Shown here: positions 11,652 to 21,715 of the stretch, piece after piece
Position numbering within the stretch: the first letter of the stretch is position 1
Layout of the letters: each line of letters starts with the position of its first letter
DNA from: Hypericum androsaemum
Taxonomy: Eukaryota; Streptophyta; Magnoliopsida; Malpighiales; Hypericaceae
Reading direction: 5' to 3'
Length of the DNA: 64,000 nucleotides
Assembly: GCA_963995505.1 (NCBI GenBank)
Contig: OZ023198.1
Coordinates: 434,001 to 498,000, forward strand
The notes under the pieces: generated by a model
Told to the model about the DNA's origin: nothing
What the model saw: the letters and a program-made list of their open reading frames with translations, nothing else
The model's database searches: none
Translations under genes and position numbers: made by a program

Positions 11652-12039
11652 AAATACAGTTAATTTTAGAAGTGAGTATAGAAAAAAAATTTCTAAAGTG
11701 ATGTTATTAGAACCAAAGAAAAATATCATTTTAAAAATTTATCACAAAAGAGACGTAAGTTTTTATTTTATTGCCTTCTTAGTTAGGTAAATTATAATTT
11801 AACATTTTGATATATTTAGTATTTTGGTAAGTCCGTACAAAATTCAATCCCAATAACCGATCTCCAAATAGCAAATACCAAATTTACCGAATATGGATTA
11901 CACATCTCTAATGTCAACCATGCTGCGAGTCCGTACTAGTCCTTGTAAAAAAATAGGGCTTACCGGTCCTTGTAAATCTGGTTCATTGCAATCCCACTCT
12001 GATTTATTATGTTCGGTTATAGACTAGCTTGTTATGATG
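11652..12039. repeat. Dispersed repeat A, copy 1
   Basis: This ~390-base block is repeated in the same orientation at 17525-17920 with only scattered substitutions and a 9-base insertion in copy 2. It begins AAATACAGTTAATTTTAGAA and ends TAGACTAGCTTGTTATGATG in both copies. No TIRs or LTR-like ends are visible and it is non-coding. Confidence 0.9.
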
Positions 12040-12487
12040 TGGACTGATCTATTGTGATGTGAACAAAGTGGACTAAACACGATCACAATAGATCTCTCGA
12101 CCAATATAATTCGTGTACGAGTTCCTGCAAAACTGGTGAAAGGGGGTGAGTATTTTAGAACACCCGTTAAACAAATAATATATGAATGGCAATTTATTTA
12201 GCTATTGACTATTCGATGCACAAATATACCTAATGCATATAACTAACGATGCAAATAAATTATACCTGAAAAGTACATTAATTAAAATCCATACTTACCA
12301 ACTTGCCAAATATAGCATATAATCACATAAACATTAGCAAAATGTGTAACGTCTCATACCGTCACACAATTTGACACACAAGAATACATAATTCTAATAT
12401 CATATAGCAAAACTAAGAAATATTTGGCAAAATCTAGATAGTGTCACTCGAACCCGAGGATACCATATCTCAAAAGGTGCCATCGAT
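12040..12487. other. AT-rich DNA, nothing recognised
   Basis: No open frame of note and no repeat partner found inside the window. Confidence 0.4.
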
Positions 12488-12665
12488 TATGGTTGGCATG
12501 GAGGTGCAAGATGTCGAACTTCAAGAGGAGCTTATTGCAAAAGCATGGCACCTCGCAATAGTATGGACTTTTCTTAGGAGTAGGATACCTCTTAAATTCT
12601 TCATGCGATAAAGCTCTAGGCTACGGTGGTCTGTTTTATTAGACCTTTGATTCTCCGTGAGTTTG
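12488..12665 (+). pseudogene. Diverged second copy of the 9-kb retroposon family
   Basis: Positions 12488-12665 align with about 9655-9830 in the same orientation. The shared text includes the segment around 'cttcaagaggagcttattgc' here against 'cttcaggaggaggtcttggc' there, followed by 'gcatgg..ct.gcaat'. The copy has stops and small indels. It shows that the 9065-10035 insert belongs to a repeat family. Confidence 0.6.
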
Positions 12666-13360
12666 GTTCCTAGTGTTTGCTGGTTACTAGTGTTTGCGTA
12701 TGGGGTATATTTGGGGAAAGGCAAATATGGTTTACTCCATTTAATGGTACCACAGTATATTATCCAGTTAGATATAATTTTTAGCTTCAAATACCAAGTT
12801 AAATCAACTCAATTGGACTCAAGAGTAAGAATTTGTGACTCTCCAACCAAAATTATTTGACTTGTAAATTAGTCGACTCTTGATTTCAAACAAAATTTTG
12901 ACATCGTAAAAATTTCAAAATTGTAGATTTACGTCTCACCTTGCAAAATAACTTGAATTACTTCAATCAGAATCAAAGATAAGAAATTTTAACTCTCCAA
13001 AGCAACTCGGTGAACTCTTGATTTTAAATGAATTTTTGACGTTTTGGGAGAAGTAATAAACTTGGATATATTTCACCGCAAAATTTATGCAGAACTATAT
13101 GTCTGAACTTAGATTCAAAACAACTTCTTATGAGTAACCATATACTCTAATGATTTGTGAATATTTGTTTTGGATTAAATATAATTTTAAAATAGAAGTG
13201 TAACCAATTTTACTTGTTACAAAATATAAACAAGAAATAGTGAGGGAGCCGGCTTTAGACAAATCACTATTTTAACAAGGTGAAAACGCAAGGTTTTGTG
13301 CAAGGTGAAAATGCACAAAAGATTGCGTTGTCAGCCAAAAAACGCACAAGTTTTATCATT
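12666..13360. other. AT-rich DNA, nothing recognised
   Basis: Mostly A/T; phrases such as 'aacttg' and 'ttgattt' recur, but no tandem or inverted structure was identified. Confidence 0.35.
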
Positions 13361-13540
13361 AAAACTTTTTATACATAAAAACTAGTTATACACAAAAAAA
13401 ACCATCTCATTTATTTGTTTCGGGTTTTTACCAGATTAATCCGAGTTTAGATAAAAAAAATTAGGGTTAATATTCCGAACAAAGCAAGACTTCTCTATTT
13501 TTCTTCCCGTGTATATTTTTCAAAATTTTGAAAATTTTCC
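13361..13540. repeat. Dispersed repeat B, copy 1
   Basis: About 180 bases shared in the same orientation with 18579-18756. Shared landmarks are 'tttttatacataaaaa.tagttatacac', 'ttttaccagattaatc', 'agggttaatattcc' and 'aagcaagacttctc'. Because repeat A is also duplicated 5' of it in both places (11652 and 17525), the two form an ordered A-B pair. Confidence 0.8.
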
Positions 13541-13780
13541 AGTCTTTTCAATTGCTATAAAACGCACAAAACAATACGTCTTTTGGCTTGCTTCCTCATA
13601 TGCGGTGCTTTCACATATTTTTAGATATTTATTAAATCAATTAATCTATTTCAAATTTAAAAAAGGCAAAATTTGCGATGCAAAATTTATGCACAACTAT
13701 ATATAACTAACCTTCATGCTCGGTCCAATTTCCTGAACTAAAATGAGCCCGAGTTAGGATTAAAAAAGTCTGATAAGAGA

Positions 13781-14090
13781 TTATTCTTGTAGATATAAGA
13801 TTGGATTCTTTCTTGATATAAAAATCGCTGTAGAGACTATTCTTATAAATATAAGTTTGGATTCTTTTTTGATACAAAAGATAGTCTCCGTGTGTGCATC
13901 CGCCAGCTTCTCTGAGATAGTCTCCGTATGTGCATCCACCAGCTTCTCCCTCAACGCCTCCTCCAAATGAGATTTTGTAGGGCAGCCATTGAACGCGTTG
14001 TCTTTGTCTCGGATGAGCCCCCCGAGCTGCCGGCGATCTTCCAGCGCTTTCTACGATTTTCAGGAGCCTCCTCGGGATATTTGATATAAA
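13781..14090 (-). pseudogene. Gene-like remnant with a duplicated 12-codon segment
   Basis: On the minus strand, a GC-richer island includes a frame with two near-identical segments, EKLVDAHTETIS and EKLADAHTETIF, from a tandem duplication of about 36-39 bases. The frame upstream is broken. I do not recognise the family. It lies just downstream, on the same strand, of the HMG-like exon pair at 14278-14481 and may or may not derive from the same gene. Confidence 0.3.
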
Positions 14091-14277
14091 ACTATATGAT
14101 CTAAAAAATAAACCACAAGTATCTCAGAAACAAAAAATTCACATATTCTTCTACAGTGTAGATTCGCATTGATCATAGGACATAACAAATATCCAAAAGA
14201 TTCAAACTCTCTTATCTCTAAGAACAATCAGATCCATTTGAACTATCAGATCTGAATCTATGTGAATAGCCACTGAC

Positions 14278-14481
14278 CTCTTTTTTGGTACCGTTCTTTG
14301 ATAGTGCTTTCCATTCCTCCTCCTTGTCTTGGTCTGCGAAGGAGAATACATAACTTCATTACAACATCACAATACTCGTAAGGAAAAGAATACTGATAAT
14401 ACCTGACACATTCTCCCACTGAATTGAAATTATTCTAACGACATCAGCAGATGATATTCCAGGATTACCCTTAACCACGCT
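14278..14481 (-). pseudogene. Orphan HMG-box-like exon pair
   Basis: Two minus-strand exons with intact splice sites: 14481-14403 and 14333-14278, separated by a 69-base GT-AG intron with in-phase joining. Together they encode exactly 45 codons that read like the second half of an HMG box: NPGISSADVVRIISIQWENV, then DKEEEWKALS and a lysine-rich end. HMGB proteins bend DNA in chromatin. I found no exon for the first half of the box (Pro/Tyr/Phe-rich helix 1), so this is a gene fragment or captured exons rather than a working gene. Confidence 0.45.
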
Positions 14482-14487
14482 CTGTCA

Positions 14488-15136
14488 ACCAAACATCCAA
14501 CAAAATAGAAGAGGGCATTAGCTTTTTATCATTTAGGGTGGTTGCACTTTCATGCTAACAGTTTCACCCACCTTCTTCCATTGTAATTTTGTATAAATCA
14601 TGTAGGGTGTCGATGGCTTTTTTGGCTCATGAGGATGTCTTTTACGCTTCATGTTTCAGCTGCCTTTGTGGGAAGTGTTGCGGGTAAAGGGGATTTGGTG
14701 GGAAGGGATAGAGAACGTATATATTTAATATTTTTGTTGGAGTGGGGATGTATATATAACATATATGGCAATGAAGGCACAAGCCAGTGATTAATGAAAC
14801 TGAGATTCCGTCACGCTTCATTGTGCGCAGTACTGTCACGTCCCATCTCACGTGGAAAAACCCGTATGATTTAAAAAGCCTTTTTTTAGAAATAAATAAA
14901 AACCCTTATGATTTTTAAAAAGCCTTATGATTTAATTTAGATACCTGTTAAAAATTAGTATCCTAATGAAGGAATACTATTTTAGAAAATTTTAGTGTTA
15001 AATTTTGTGATAATTTTTTAATAAATACATATATTTTTACAAGAGTAATATTAATAAAACTCCTTTAGTTTACCCCTATCTTTGTTTTTTGTACTGATCA
15101 TCGGTCATTCCATCTTGACTTTTATTTCTGCATAAC
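14488..15136. other. AT-rich DNA between gene remnant and foldback element
   Basis: No gene seen. Short phrases such as 'cttatgattt' recur near 14865-14935. Confidence 0.35.
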
Positions 15137-15375
15137 CTTTGTATAGAGTAATTTTTCAAAAGGGGATTAATTTCCTCGATAATTCCCTGAATGAGATTGT
15201 CAGGAGATGTTTTCCTTGTCTGGGGTCGAGCCAGAAATTGCTTAGCAGGGAGCATTTTTATTTTGCCAAAAACTGCTCCACCGGGAGCGTTTTTTGTTTT
15301 GCCAAAAAAATCTCCACCGAAAAAAATTAACTACCCTGAGCAAGGAGGAGAAAATTCAAATAAAAACACACAATG

Positions 15376-15448
15376 ACTCTTATTCGGAATCGAACCGAAG
15401 ACCTCCACAATTTTAAATAAGCACTCTAAACAATCAATTTACAAGAGC
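15376..15448 (-). other. tRNA-like module, left arm of foldback element
   Basis: On the minus strand these 73 bases have a tRNA layout. A 7-base acceptor-like helix (GCTCTTG with TAAGAGT, including G-T pairs) is followed by TA at positions 8-9, an A-box-like TTTAGAGTGC, a 5-bp T-arm helix TTCGG/CCGAA around loop TTCGATT (B box GGTTCGATTCC) and the acceptor 3' strand. The D stem and anticodon stem are poorly formed, so it is a tRNA-derived sequence, not a gene for a working tRNA. Confidence 0.55.
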
Positions 15449-15593
15449 CTATTGACTTATAACTTTGTAATAAATAATATATTACATATATACGATTTCT
15501 ATGAAATATGTAATATATTACATAAATAAGGGTTCCAAACAAAATTACCCAAAGCGAAGGAAAATTACCGAAATTTCTTTTTATTACCAAAAG

Positions 15594-15722
15594 CAGGGAG
15601 CGTTTTTTGTTTTGCCAAAAACTGCTTAGTCGGGAGCATTTTTTATTTTGCCAAAAATTGCTCCGCCGGAAGCGTTTTCTTTTTTGCCAAAAATTGCTCC
15701 GCAGGGAGCATTTTTTTTTACC
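15594..15722. repeat. ~35-base tandem units inside the foldback element
   Basis: Four consecutive imperfect units of the form 'gggagc(g/a)ttttt..ttttgccaaaaa(c/t)tgctc'. Two more units occur at 15248-15316 in the left arm and one degenerate complement lies near 16430 in the right arm. Confidence 0.75.
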
Positions 15723-16330
15723 AATTTAATTGTCCCATTTAAACCAGAACCCAGTCTTAACCATTATACAACGTGTTTATTAAAAATAAAGAGGAAGTAA
15801 TATTTATTAAAAATAATAATATTTTGGAATTCCCTTTGATAAGGTTGCAATGAAGAAGTAACTCCAAATAAAAAATTCTATCTTGAAGTTAATATGAACA
15901 ACTAATTTCGTAATATAATACACCCAACTAAATACAAAAAAAATAAAGACTTATTTCATAAATACATATTACATAAGTACATATTTATTTAATAAATAAT
16001 ATATTTCATAAATATATTTATGAAATACGTATTTATTTAAAAATAATATATTTCATAAATATGTATTTCATAAATACATATTTATTTAATAAATAATATA
16101 TTACATAAATATATATATATAATATACATAAATAATAATATATTACATAAATATAAATAATATATTACATAAATATGTATTTCATTTATATAATAAAAAA
16201 TATTACATAAATACGTATTTATGTAATAAATATTATTTTATATAAATATGTATTTATGTAATATATTACATATTTCATAGAAATCGTATATATGTAATAT
16301 ATTATTTATTACAAAGTTATAAGTCAATAG

Positions 16331-16403
16331 ACTCTTGTAGATTGATTGGTTAGAGTGCTTATTTAAAATTGTGGAGGTCTTCGGTTCGATTTCGAACAAG
16401 AGC
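16331..16403 (+). other. tRNA-like module, right arm of foldback element
   Basis: This is the inverted counterpart of 15376-15448. The 73 bases read ACTCTTG, TA, a D-arm-like GATTGATTGGTTAGAGT, and a T arm TTCGG/TCGAA around loop TTCGATT. CAAGAGC follows, pairing with the first seven bases at six of seven positions, and then CA. A and B box motifs of RNA polymerase III are recognisable. The anticodon arm does not fold. Confidence 0.55.
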
Positions 16404-16569
16404 CATTGTGTGTTTTTATTTGGATTTGCGATTTTTGGCAAACCAAAAAATGATCCCTGCTGAGCGGTTTCTAGCTCGATCCCAGACAAGAAAAATATCC
16501 CCTGACAACCCCATTCAGGGAATTGTCGGAAAAATTAATCCCCTTTTGGATAATTACTTCTTTGTATAG

Positions 16570-17064
16570 TCGTTCCATCAGATACCCTTTAGGTTATGAG
16601 TGCTTGTTGGTTTTAGCAGTGGTTAGGAGAAGGGGAAGGGACGTGGCTAGGGCACGCACGCCTGAGATTTTGTCATTTCTAATCAGAGCTAAAGCTCGTT
16701 GCTATCATTACCTTTCTGTTGTAATCTAGGCTAGTTACTGCTCAATACGTCATCATGGCTTCCCTATTCGATCTCTATGCCCATTTGTTTCGCATGTTCT
16801 TGCCTACAAATCATGGATATAGAGAGAGAGACTATTCTTTCATGGAAGTTGTACGTACCTAAACTCTCAAAGCGACAAGACGTTTTTTTAGAAGTGTGAC
16901 GATAAGCCTATATAATAAAGAATGAGTTATAAAATAGAAAGAGAAATACATAAACAAAGACTGAACTGTAACTCGAAACTAAGCCTAGAGGAGACGGCAT
17001 GGGTGAAGGGGAATCGACCAGACTTGGATACATGAAATTCACCAAAATAAAAATACATGGAAGA
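16570..17064. other. Intergenic, nothing recognised
   Basis: No family-like open frame. Mixed composition with a short GC-richer stretch at 16600-16700. Confidence 0.35.
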
Positions 17065-17518
17065 GATAAGAACCATGGTTTTAAAAAACGACCCGGAGGC
17101 CAACCCGGGATTTCTCCCGTCCTCCGGGTCGGCCGGTCGGACCAAAAATTTTTATTTTTAAATATTTTAAATAATATGTAGGTTAAAATATACTTATTTT
17201 CCATACAAAAAAGTAGACTTAATTTTTTATCTCTCCACTCTATAAATCTACTTTTTTTTATTTATTTATTACTTTATAAATTTGTCAAATCAATTTTTTT
17301 CCTCAAAAATTACCAAAAAAGTCAATTTCGCCCATTTTTGTACTAACCGGGTTCGACCGGTCAGGATGGACCTCAAAATCGGCCAGTCCGACCGGATTTG
17401 GTCTGGTTAGTACAGTCCCCGGTCAAAATCCTAAAAGCGACCCGGTTTAGTGCCCATTTCACGGTCCAACCGGTCGAACCATCAGTCGGATCGCATTTTT
17501 TAAAACCACGATAAGAAC
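17065..17518. mobile_element. MITE with 9-bp TSD
   Basis: A 436-base element (17074-17509) lies between perfect 9-base repeats GATAAGAAC (17065-17073 and 17510-17518). The TIRs are ATGGTTTTAAAAAACG on the left and the complement of GTGGTTTTAAAAAATGC on the right. Both subterminal parts are rich in CCGG/ACCGG words. It lies seven bases before dispersed repeat A copy 2. Superfamily is uncertain: hAT normally gives 8 bp and Mutator 9-11 bp. Confidence 0.85.
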
Positions 17519-17524
17519 TACTAA

Positions 17525-17920
17525 AAATACAGTTAATTTTAGAAGTGAGTATAGAAAAAACTTTTCTAAAGTGATGTTATTAGGACCAAAGAAAAATATC
17601 ATTTTAAAAATTTATCACAAAAGAGATGTAAGTTTTTATTTTATTGCCTTCTTAGTTAGGTAAATTACAATTTAACATTTTGATATATTTAGTATTTTGG
17701 TAAGCCCGTACAAAATTCAATCCCAATAACGGATTCTCAAATAGCAAATATCAAATTTACCGAATATGGATTACACATCTCTAATGTCAACTATGCTGCG
17801 AGTCCGTACTAGTCCTTGTAAAAAACATGGCTTACTGGTCCTTGTAAATCTGGTTCATTGCAATCCTACTCTTTGGCGACTGATTTATTAGGTTCGGTTA
17901 TAGACTAGCTTGTTATGATG
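17525..17920. repeat. Dispersed repeat A, copy 2
   Basis: Same-orientation partner of 11652-12039 with scattered substitutions. It has an extra 'tttggcgac' near 17872 that is absent from copy 1. Confidence 0.9.
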
Positions 17921-18531
17921 AAAAGAGCTACACAAGCTGTCTTCTCTTAGTTTTATTGGAACATTACGCTAATAATCAAGGTTTTGTTTTTTTTGTCTGA
18001 CCAAGGTTTTAAAACAAGTGGGATCGTAGGTTTTATTTAGGGTTGATGGGGGCATGGTACGGGATCCAGATGGAGCAAACCAGAATCTCTCTCGTTCAGA
18101 CTTTGCTTTCAGCAGGAAGTCAGAATTATACATACCAAAAGCACGCGACCACCCCACTTGTCTTCACTTTTGTTGTCCATTTAGGTTGCCAAAAATAGTG
18201 AACTTGGCCATCCCAATTCAAAATCAAAAACCAACACACAGAGCGACCACTTCACATCTCAATCACCACCAACCACGATAGTTTCTCCCTATGGAGACGA
18301 ACATGGATTTTTTTTGGGTTTGTTTTTACTATTTATGCCATATTATGGATTAGGTCTTGCAAATTTTCAATAGACATGAAACACAATTTCTAATGTGTTT
18401 TATGCACTTCGGTTAAAACTCATTTCACATCTAAAATCACAAAATGGCCCAAAAATGAACCCACCGAAGGCGTACATCATTTTGAGAAAAAATCCAAAAA
18501 TCACCACGAATTTTTGGAATTTCCTATCACC
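17921..18531. other. AT-rich DNA before the tandem array
   Basis: No gene recognised; short frames only. Confidence 0.35.
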
Positions 18532-18756
18532 TCAGATTTCATATACCAAAATGATCTATATTCAAGTTTTGAAAATTAAAAGTTTTTATACATAAAAAAT
18601 AGTTATACACAAAAAACCATGTCGCTTATTTTATTCGGGGTTTTTACCAGATTAATCTGGATTAAGATTAAAAAAACTAGGGTTAATATTCCAAATAAAG
18701 CAAGACTTCTCAGTTTTTCTTACCGTATTTTTTTTTCCAAAATTTAAAAATTTTCC
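18532..18756. repeat. Dispersed repeat B copy 2 and monomer-like segment
   Basis: Positions 18579-18756 match repeat B copy 1 (13361-13540). Positions 18532-18590 also match part of the 205-base tandem unit (shared words 'gatttcatata', 'gttttgaaaattaaaag', 'tttttata'). This looks like a pre-existing single copy from which the downstream array grew, or an outlying diverged monomer. Confidence 0.65.
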
Positions 18757-18880
18757 TTGCACAAAATCATACGTTTTTTAACTAACAACACAATATTTCG
18801 TGCGTTTTCACCCTGGCTTGCTATAAGGTGTTCAAGCCGAGGTGCACCCGGTCATTCCAAATTCAAATTACTGAAAATTT

Positions 18881-20636
18881 CACCAGTCGGATGCGGAATA
18901 AATTGAAAAATATTATGCAAGATATTTCTAAGTTGATTGGATGCAATTAACAATCCTCTTGTGATATATTTCATGCCTTTCAATATTATCGATAATTCCT
19001 CTGATTTCATATAACGAAATGATTTATATCAATGTTTTGAAAATTAAAAGTTTTTATAAACAAAAAACCATGTCTATATTTATATCACCAGTCGGAAGCG
19101 GAATAAATTGAAAAATATTATGCAAGATATTTCCAAGTTGATTGGATGCAATTAGCAATCCTCTTGTGATATATTTCATGCCTCTCAATATTATCAATAA
19201 TTCCTCTGATTTCATATAACGAAATAATTTATATCAATGTTTTGAAAATTAAAAGTTTTTATAAACAAAAAACCATGTCTATATTTATATCACCAGTCGG
19301 ACGCGGAATAAATTGAAAAATATTATGCAAGATATTTCCAAGTTGATTGGATGCAATTAGCAATCCTCTTGTGATATATTTCATGCCTCTCAATATTATC
19401 AATAATTCCTCTGATTTCATATAACGAAATAATTTATATCAATGTTTTGAAAATTAAAAGTTTTTATAAACAAAAAATCATGTCTATATTTATATCACCA
19501 GTCGGACGCGGAATAAATTGAAAAATATTATGCAAGATATTTCTAACTTGATTGGATGCAATTAACAATCCTCTTGTGATATATTTCATGCCTCTCAATA
19601 TTATCGATAATTTCTCTGATTTCATATAACGAAATAATTTATATCAATGTTTTGAAAATTAAAAGTTTTTATAAACAAAAAACCATGTCTATATTTATAT
19701 CACCAGTCGGAAGCGGAATAAATTGAAAAATATTATGCAAGATATTTCCAAGTTGATTGGATGCAATTAGCAATCCTCTTGTGATATATTTCATGCCTCT
19801 CAATATTATCAATAATTCCTCTGATTTCATATAACGAAATAATTTATATCAATGTTTTGAAAATTAAAAGTTTTTATAAACAAAAAACCATGTCTATATT
19901 TATATCACCAGTCGGACGCGGAATAAATTGAAAAATATTATGCAAGATATTTCCAAGTTGATTGGATGCAATTAGCAATCCTCTTGTGATATATTTCATG
20001 CCTCTCAATATTATCAATAATTCCTCTGATTTCATATAACGAAATAATTTATATCAATGTTTTGAAAATTAAAAGTTTTTATAAACAAAAAACCATGTCT
20101 ATATTTATATCACCAGTCGGACGCGGAATAAATTGAAAAATATTATGCAAGATATTTCTAACTTGATTGGATGCAATTAACAATCCTCTTGTGATATATT
20201 TCATGCCTCTCAATATTATCGATAATTTCTCTGATTTCATATAACGAAATAATTTATATCAATGTTTTGAAAATTAAAAGTTTTTATAAACAAAAAACCA
20301 TGTCTATATTTATATCACCAGTCGGACGCGGAATAAATTGAAAAATATCATGCAAGATATTTCCAAGTTGATTGGATGCAATTAACAATTCTCTTGTGAT
20401 ATATTTCATGCCTCTCAATATTATCGATAATTCCTCTGATTTCATATAACGAAATAATTTATATCAATGTTTTGAAAATTAAAAGTTTTTATAAATAAAA
20501 AATCATGTCTATATTTATATCACCAGTCGGAAAGCAGAATAAATTAAAAAAGATTATGCAAGATATTTCCAAGTTGATTGAATGCAATTAACAATCCTCT
20601 TGTGATATATTTCATGCCTCTCAATATTATCGATAA
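18881..20636. repeat. 205-bp tandem array, 8.5 units, 615-bp higher order
   Basis: The landmark CACCAGTCGG recurs at 18881, 19086, 19291, 19496, 19701, 19906, 20111, 20316 and 20521: eight exact 205-base steps and a final partial unit to 20636. Units share nearly all bases. Diagnostic variants repeat every three units: 'gtcggaagcgg' at units 2 and 5, 'tctaacttg' with 'tttctctg' at units 4 and 7. So 19086-19700 and 19701-20315 are copies of one 615-base trimer with very few differences. The unit is non-coding and AT-rich. Confidence 0.95.
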
Positions 20637-20706
20637 ATCCCGAAAGGGGTTGTCAAGAAAAAAAAATTCAGATAAATCCCGAAAGGGGTTGTCAAGAAAA
20701 AAATTT
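20632..20706. repeat. 39-bp direct repeat pair
   Basis: Two adjacent copies of 'gataaatcccgaaaggggtt' plus 'gtcaagaaaaaaa', starting at 20632 and 20671, sit at the distal edge of the 205-base array. Confidence 0.9.
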
Positions 20707-20791
20707 CAATGAGTGAATTCTATATCAATTTAATATAATTTCAATTTAATAAATTATATGATATATAAATACGGGCTAATACATTTATACT

Positions 20792-21100
20792 TATTACAAT
20801 GAGTGAATTTTATATCAATTTAATATAACTTAATAGATGAGAACAATGCTCTTAAATTTTTGGTATATTATTTATGCTCTTAAATTTAATAGATAAGTTA
20901 ATATAATTTTATACAATGAGTGGTATTGGAACAAATTTAATTTGGTATATTATTTATGCTCTCAAATTTAATAGATAAGTTAAAATAATGTTATACAACG
21001 AGTGGTATATTACAACGTAGAACAAATTTAATAGAGCATTGTTCTCATCTATTATTAAATTATGTTAACTTGATATAGAATATAACTACTCATTGTAATA
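20792..21100. mobile_element. Short TIR element with TA TSD
   Basis: The inverted ends are TTACAATGAGTGAATTTTAT (from 20794) and its diverged complement ending at 21098, extending about 60 bases inward to 'gagaacaatgctct'. A TA dinucleotide flanks each side, so the TSD is short and only suggestive. A partial copy of the left end occurs again at 20707-20750. It is AT-rich with no coding content: a MITE. Confidence 0.6.
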
Positions 21101-21168
21101 ATAATGATGTTTAGATTTCGTAGCTAAGTAGAGAATTATATAATTTATTTTAAAGTTGTAGTCAATGA

Positions 21169-21245
21169 GTTCTTGTAGCTTAGTTAGTTAGAGCATCATT
21201 TTACTAATACTAAGTGGGAGGTGTGTAGTTCGAATCTCACCAAAG
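21169..21245 (+). other. Third tRNA-like module (decayed)
   Basis: The segment has the same 5' flank ('aaagttgtagtcaat') as the modules in the foldback element, then TTCTTG, TA, a D-arm-like GCTTAGTTAGTTAGAGC and a B-box-like AGTTCGAATCTC. The T arm has an extra base and the acceptor 3' strand no longer pairs well. It looks like a relict of the same element family, or a tRNA-derived SINE head. Confidence 0.45.
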
Positions 21246-21715
21246 CACTTTATTTTTTTGGAATTTCTTCCTTGGCTCCCACTTTGACGTCTCGGCTACC
21301 GACCAAAAAAAAAACTTTTGCACAAACAGCACGATTTTGTGCATTTTCTTCACAAAAATGGCATGATTTTGTGCGGTTTTGTGCAAATAAAAACTTGAAT
21401 TATCAATAGCCACATAACCGGATGAAGCCACAATAAGATAATCGTAGATTCAAAAAAGAGTTTAGTTTTGTTGCAAGGGTTGAGAACAAAGAAAACAATT
21501 TCATCATTAATTAATATGATTTTTTTATTTTTTAAATTTTATGATCGCCTAGTTGTTAAATATAATAAACTTTTGTCACCACGTGAATAGGTTTAAAAAA
21601 AAGAATGAATGGGCTGAGGTCATGAATTCATTAATTATTTATAGTTAATCAATTTTTGAATTAATATAATTACCAACATACTAATACTGCTAAGAAGAGA
21701 AACAAGTGGCAGCCA
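21246..21715. other. Intergenic, nothing recognised
   Basis: The word 'gattttgtgc' recurs in 21320-21385. No gene was found. Confidence 0.35.

Larger units (their letters stand above)
15137..16569. mobile_element. Foldback Mutator-like element with 10-bp TSD
   Basis: A 1,413-base element (15147-16559) is bounded by a perfect 10-base direct repeat CTTTGTATAG (15137-15146 and 16560-16569). Its arms are long inverted repeats: about 15147-15540 pairs with about 16230-16559, starting AGTAATTTTTCAAAAGGGGA on the left and the diverged complement on the right. TSD length and very long TIRs fit a non-autonomous Mutator-like (MULE) element. No transposase frame is present. Each arm carries a 73-base tRNA-like module. 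The centre holds ~35-base tandem units (15594-15722) and a palindrome-rich AT segment (15950-16235) built from 'ataaatatgtatttcat'-like words. Confidence 0.88.

Noticed and set aside
13509..13706. A 65-codon plus-strand frame rich in Phe, Ile and Tyr
   Set aside because: It lies in AT-rich repeat B flank; composition alone explains it.
16331..16403. A working nuclear tRNA gene
   Set aside because: The anticodon stem does not pair and no clear anticodon can be assigned, despite good acceptor and T arms.
18881..20636. CRISPR-like regular spacing
   Set aside because: The whole 205-base unit repeats, including the would-be spacers, in a plant nuclear context. It is a satellite-type tandem array.
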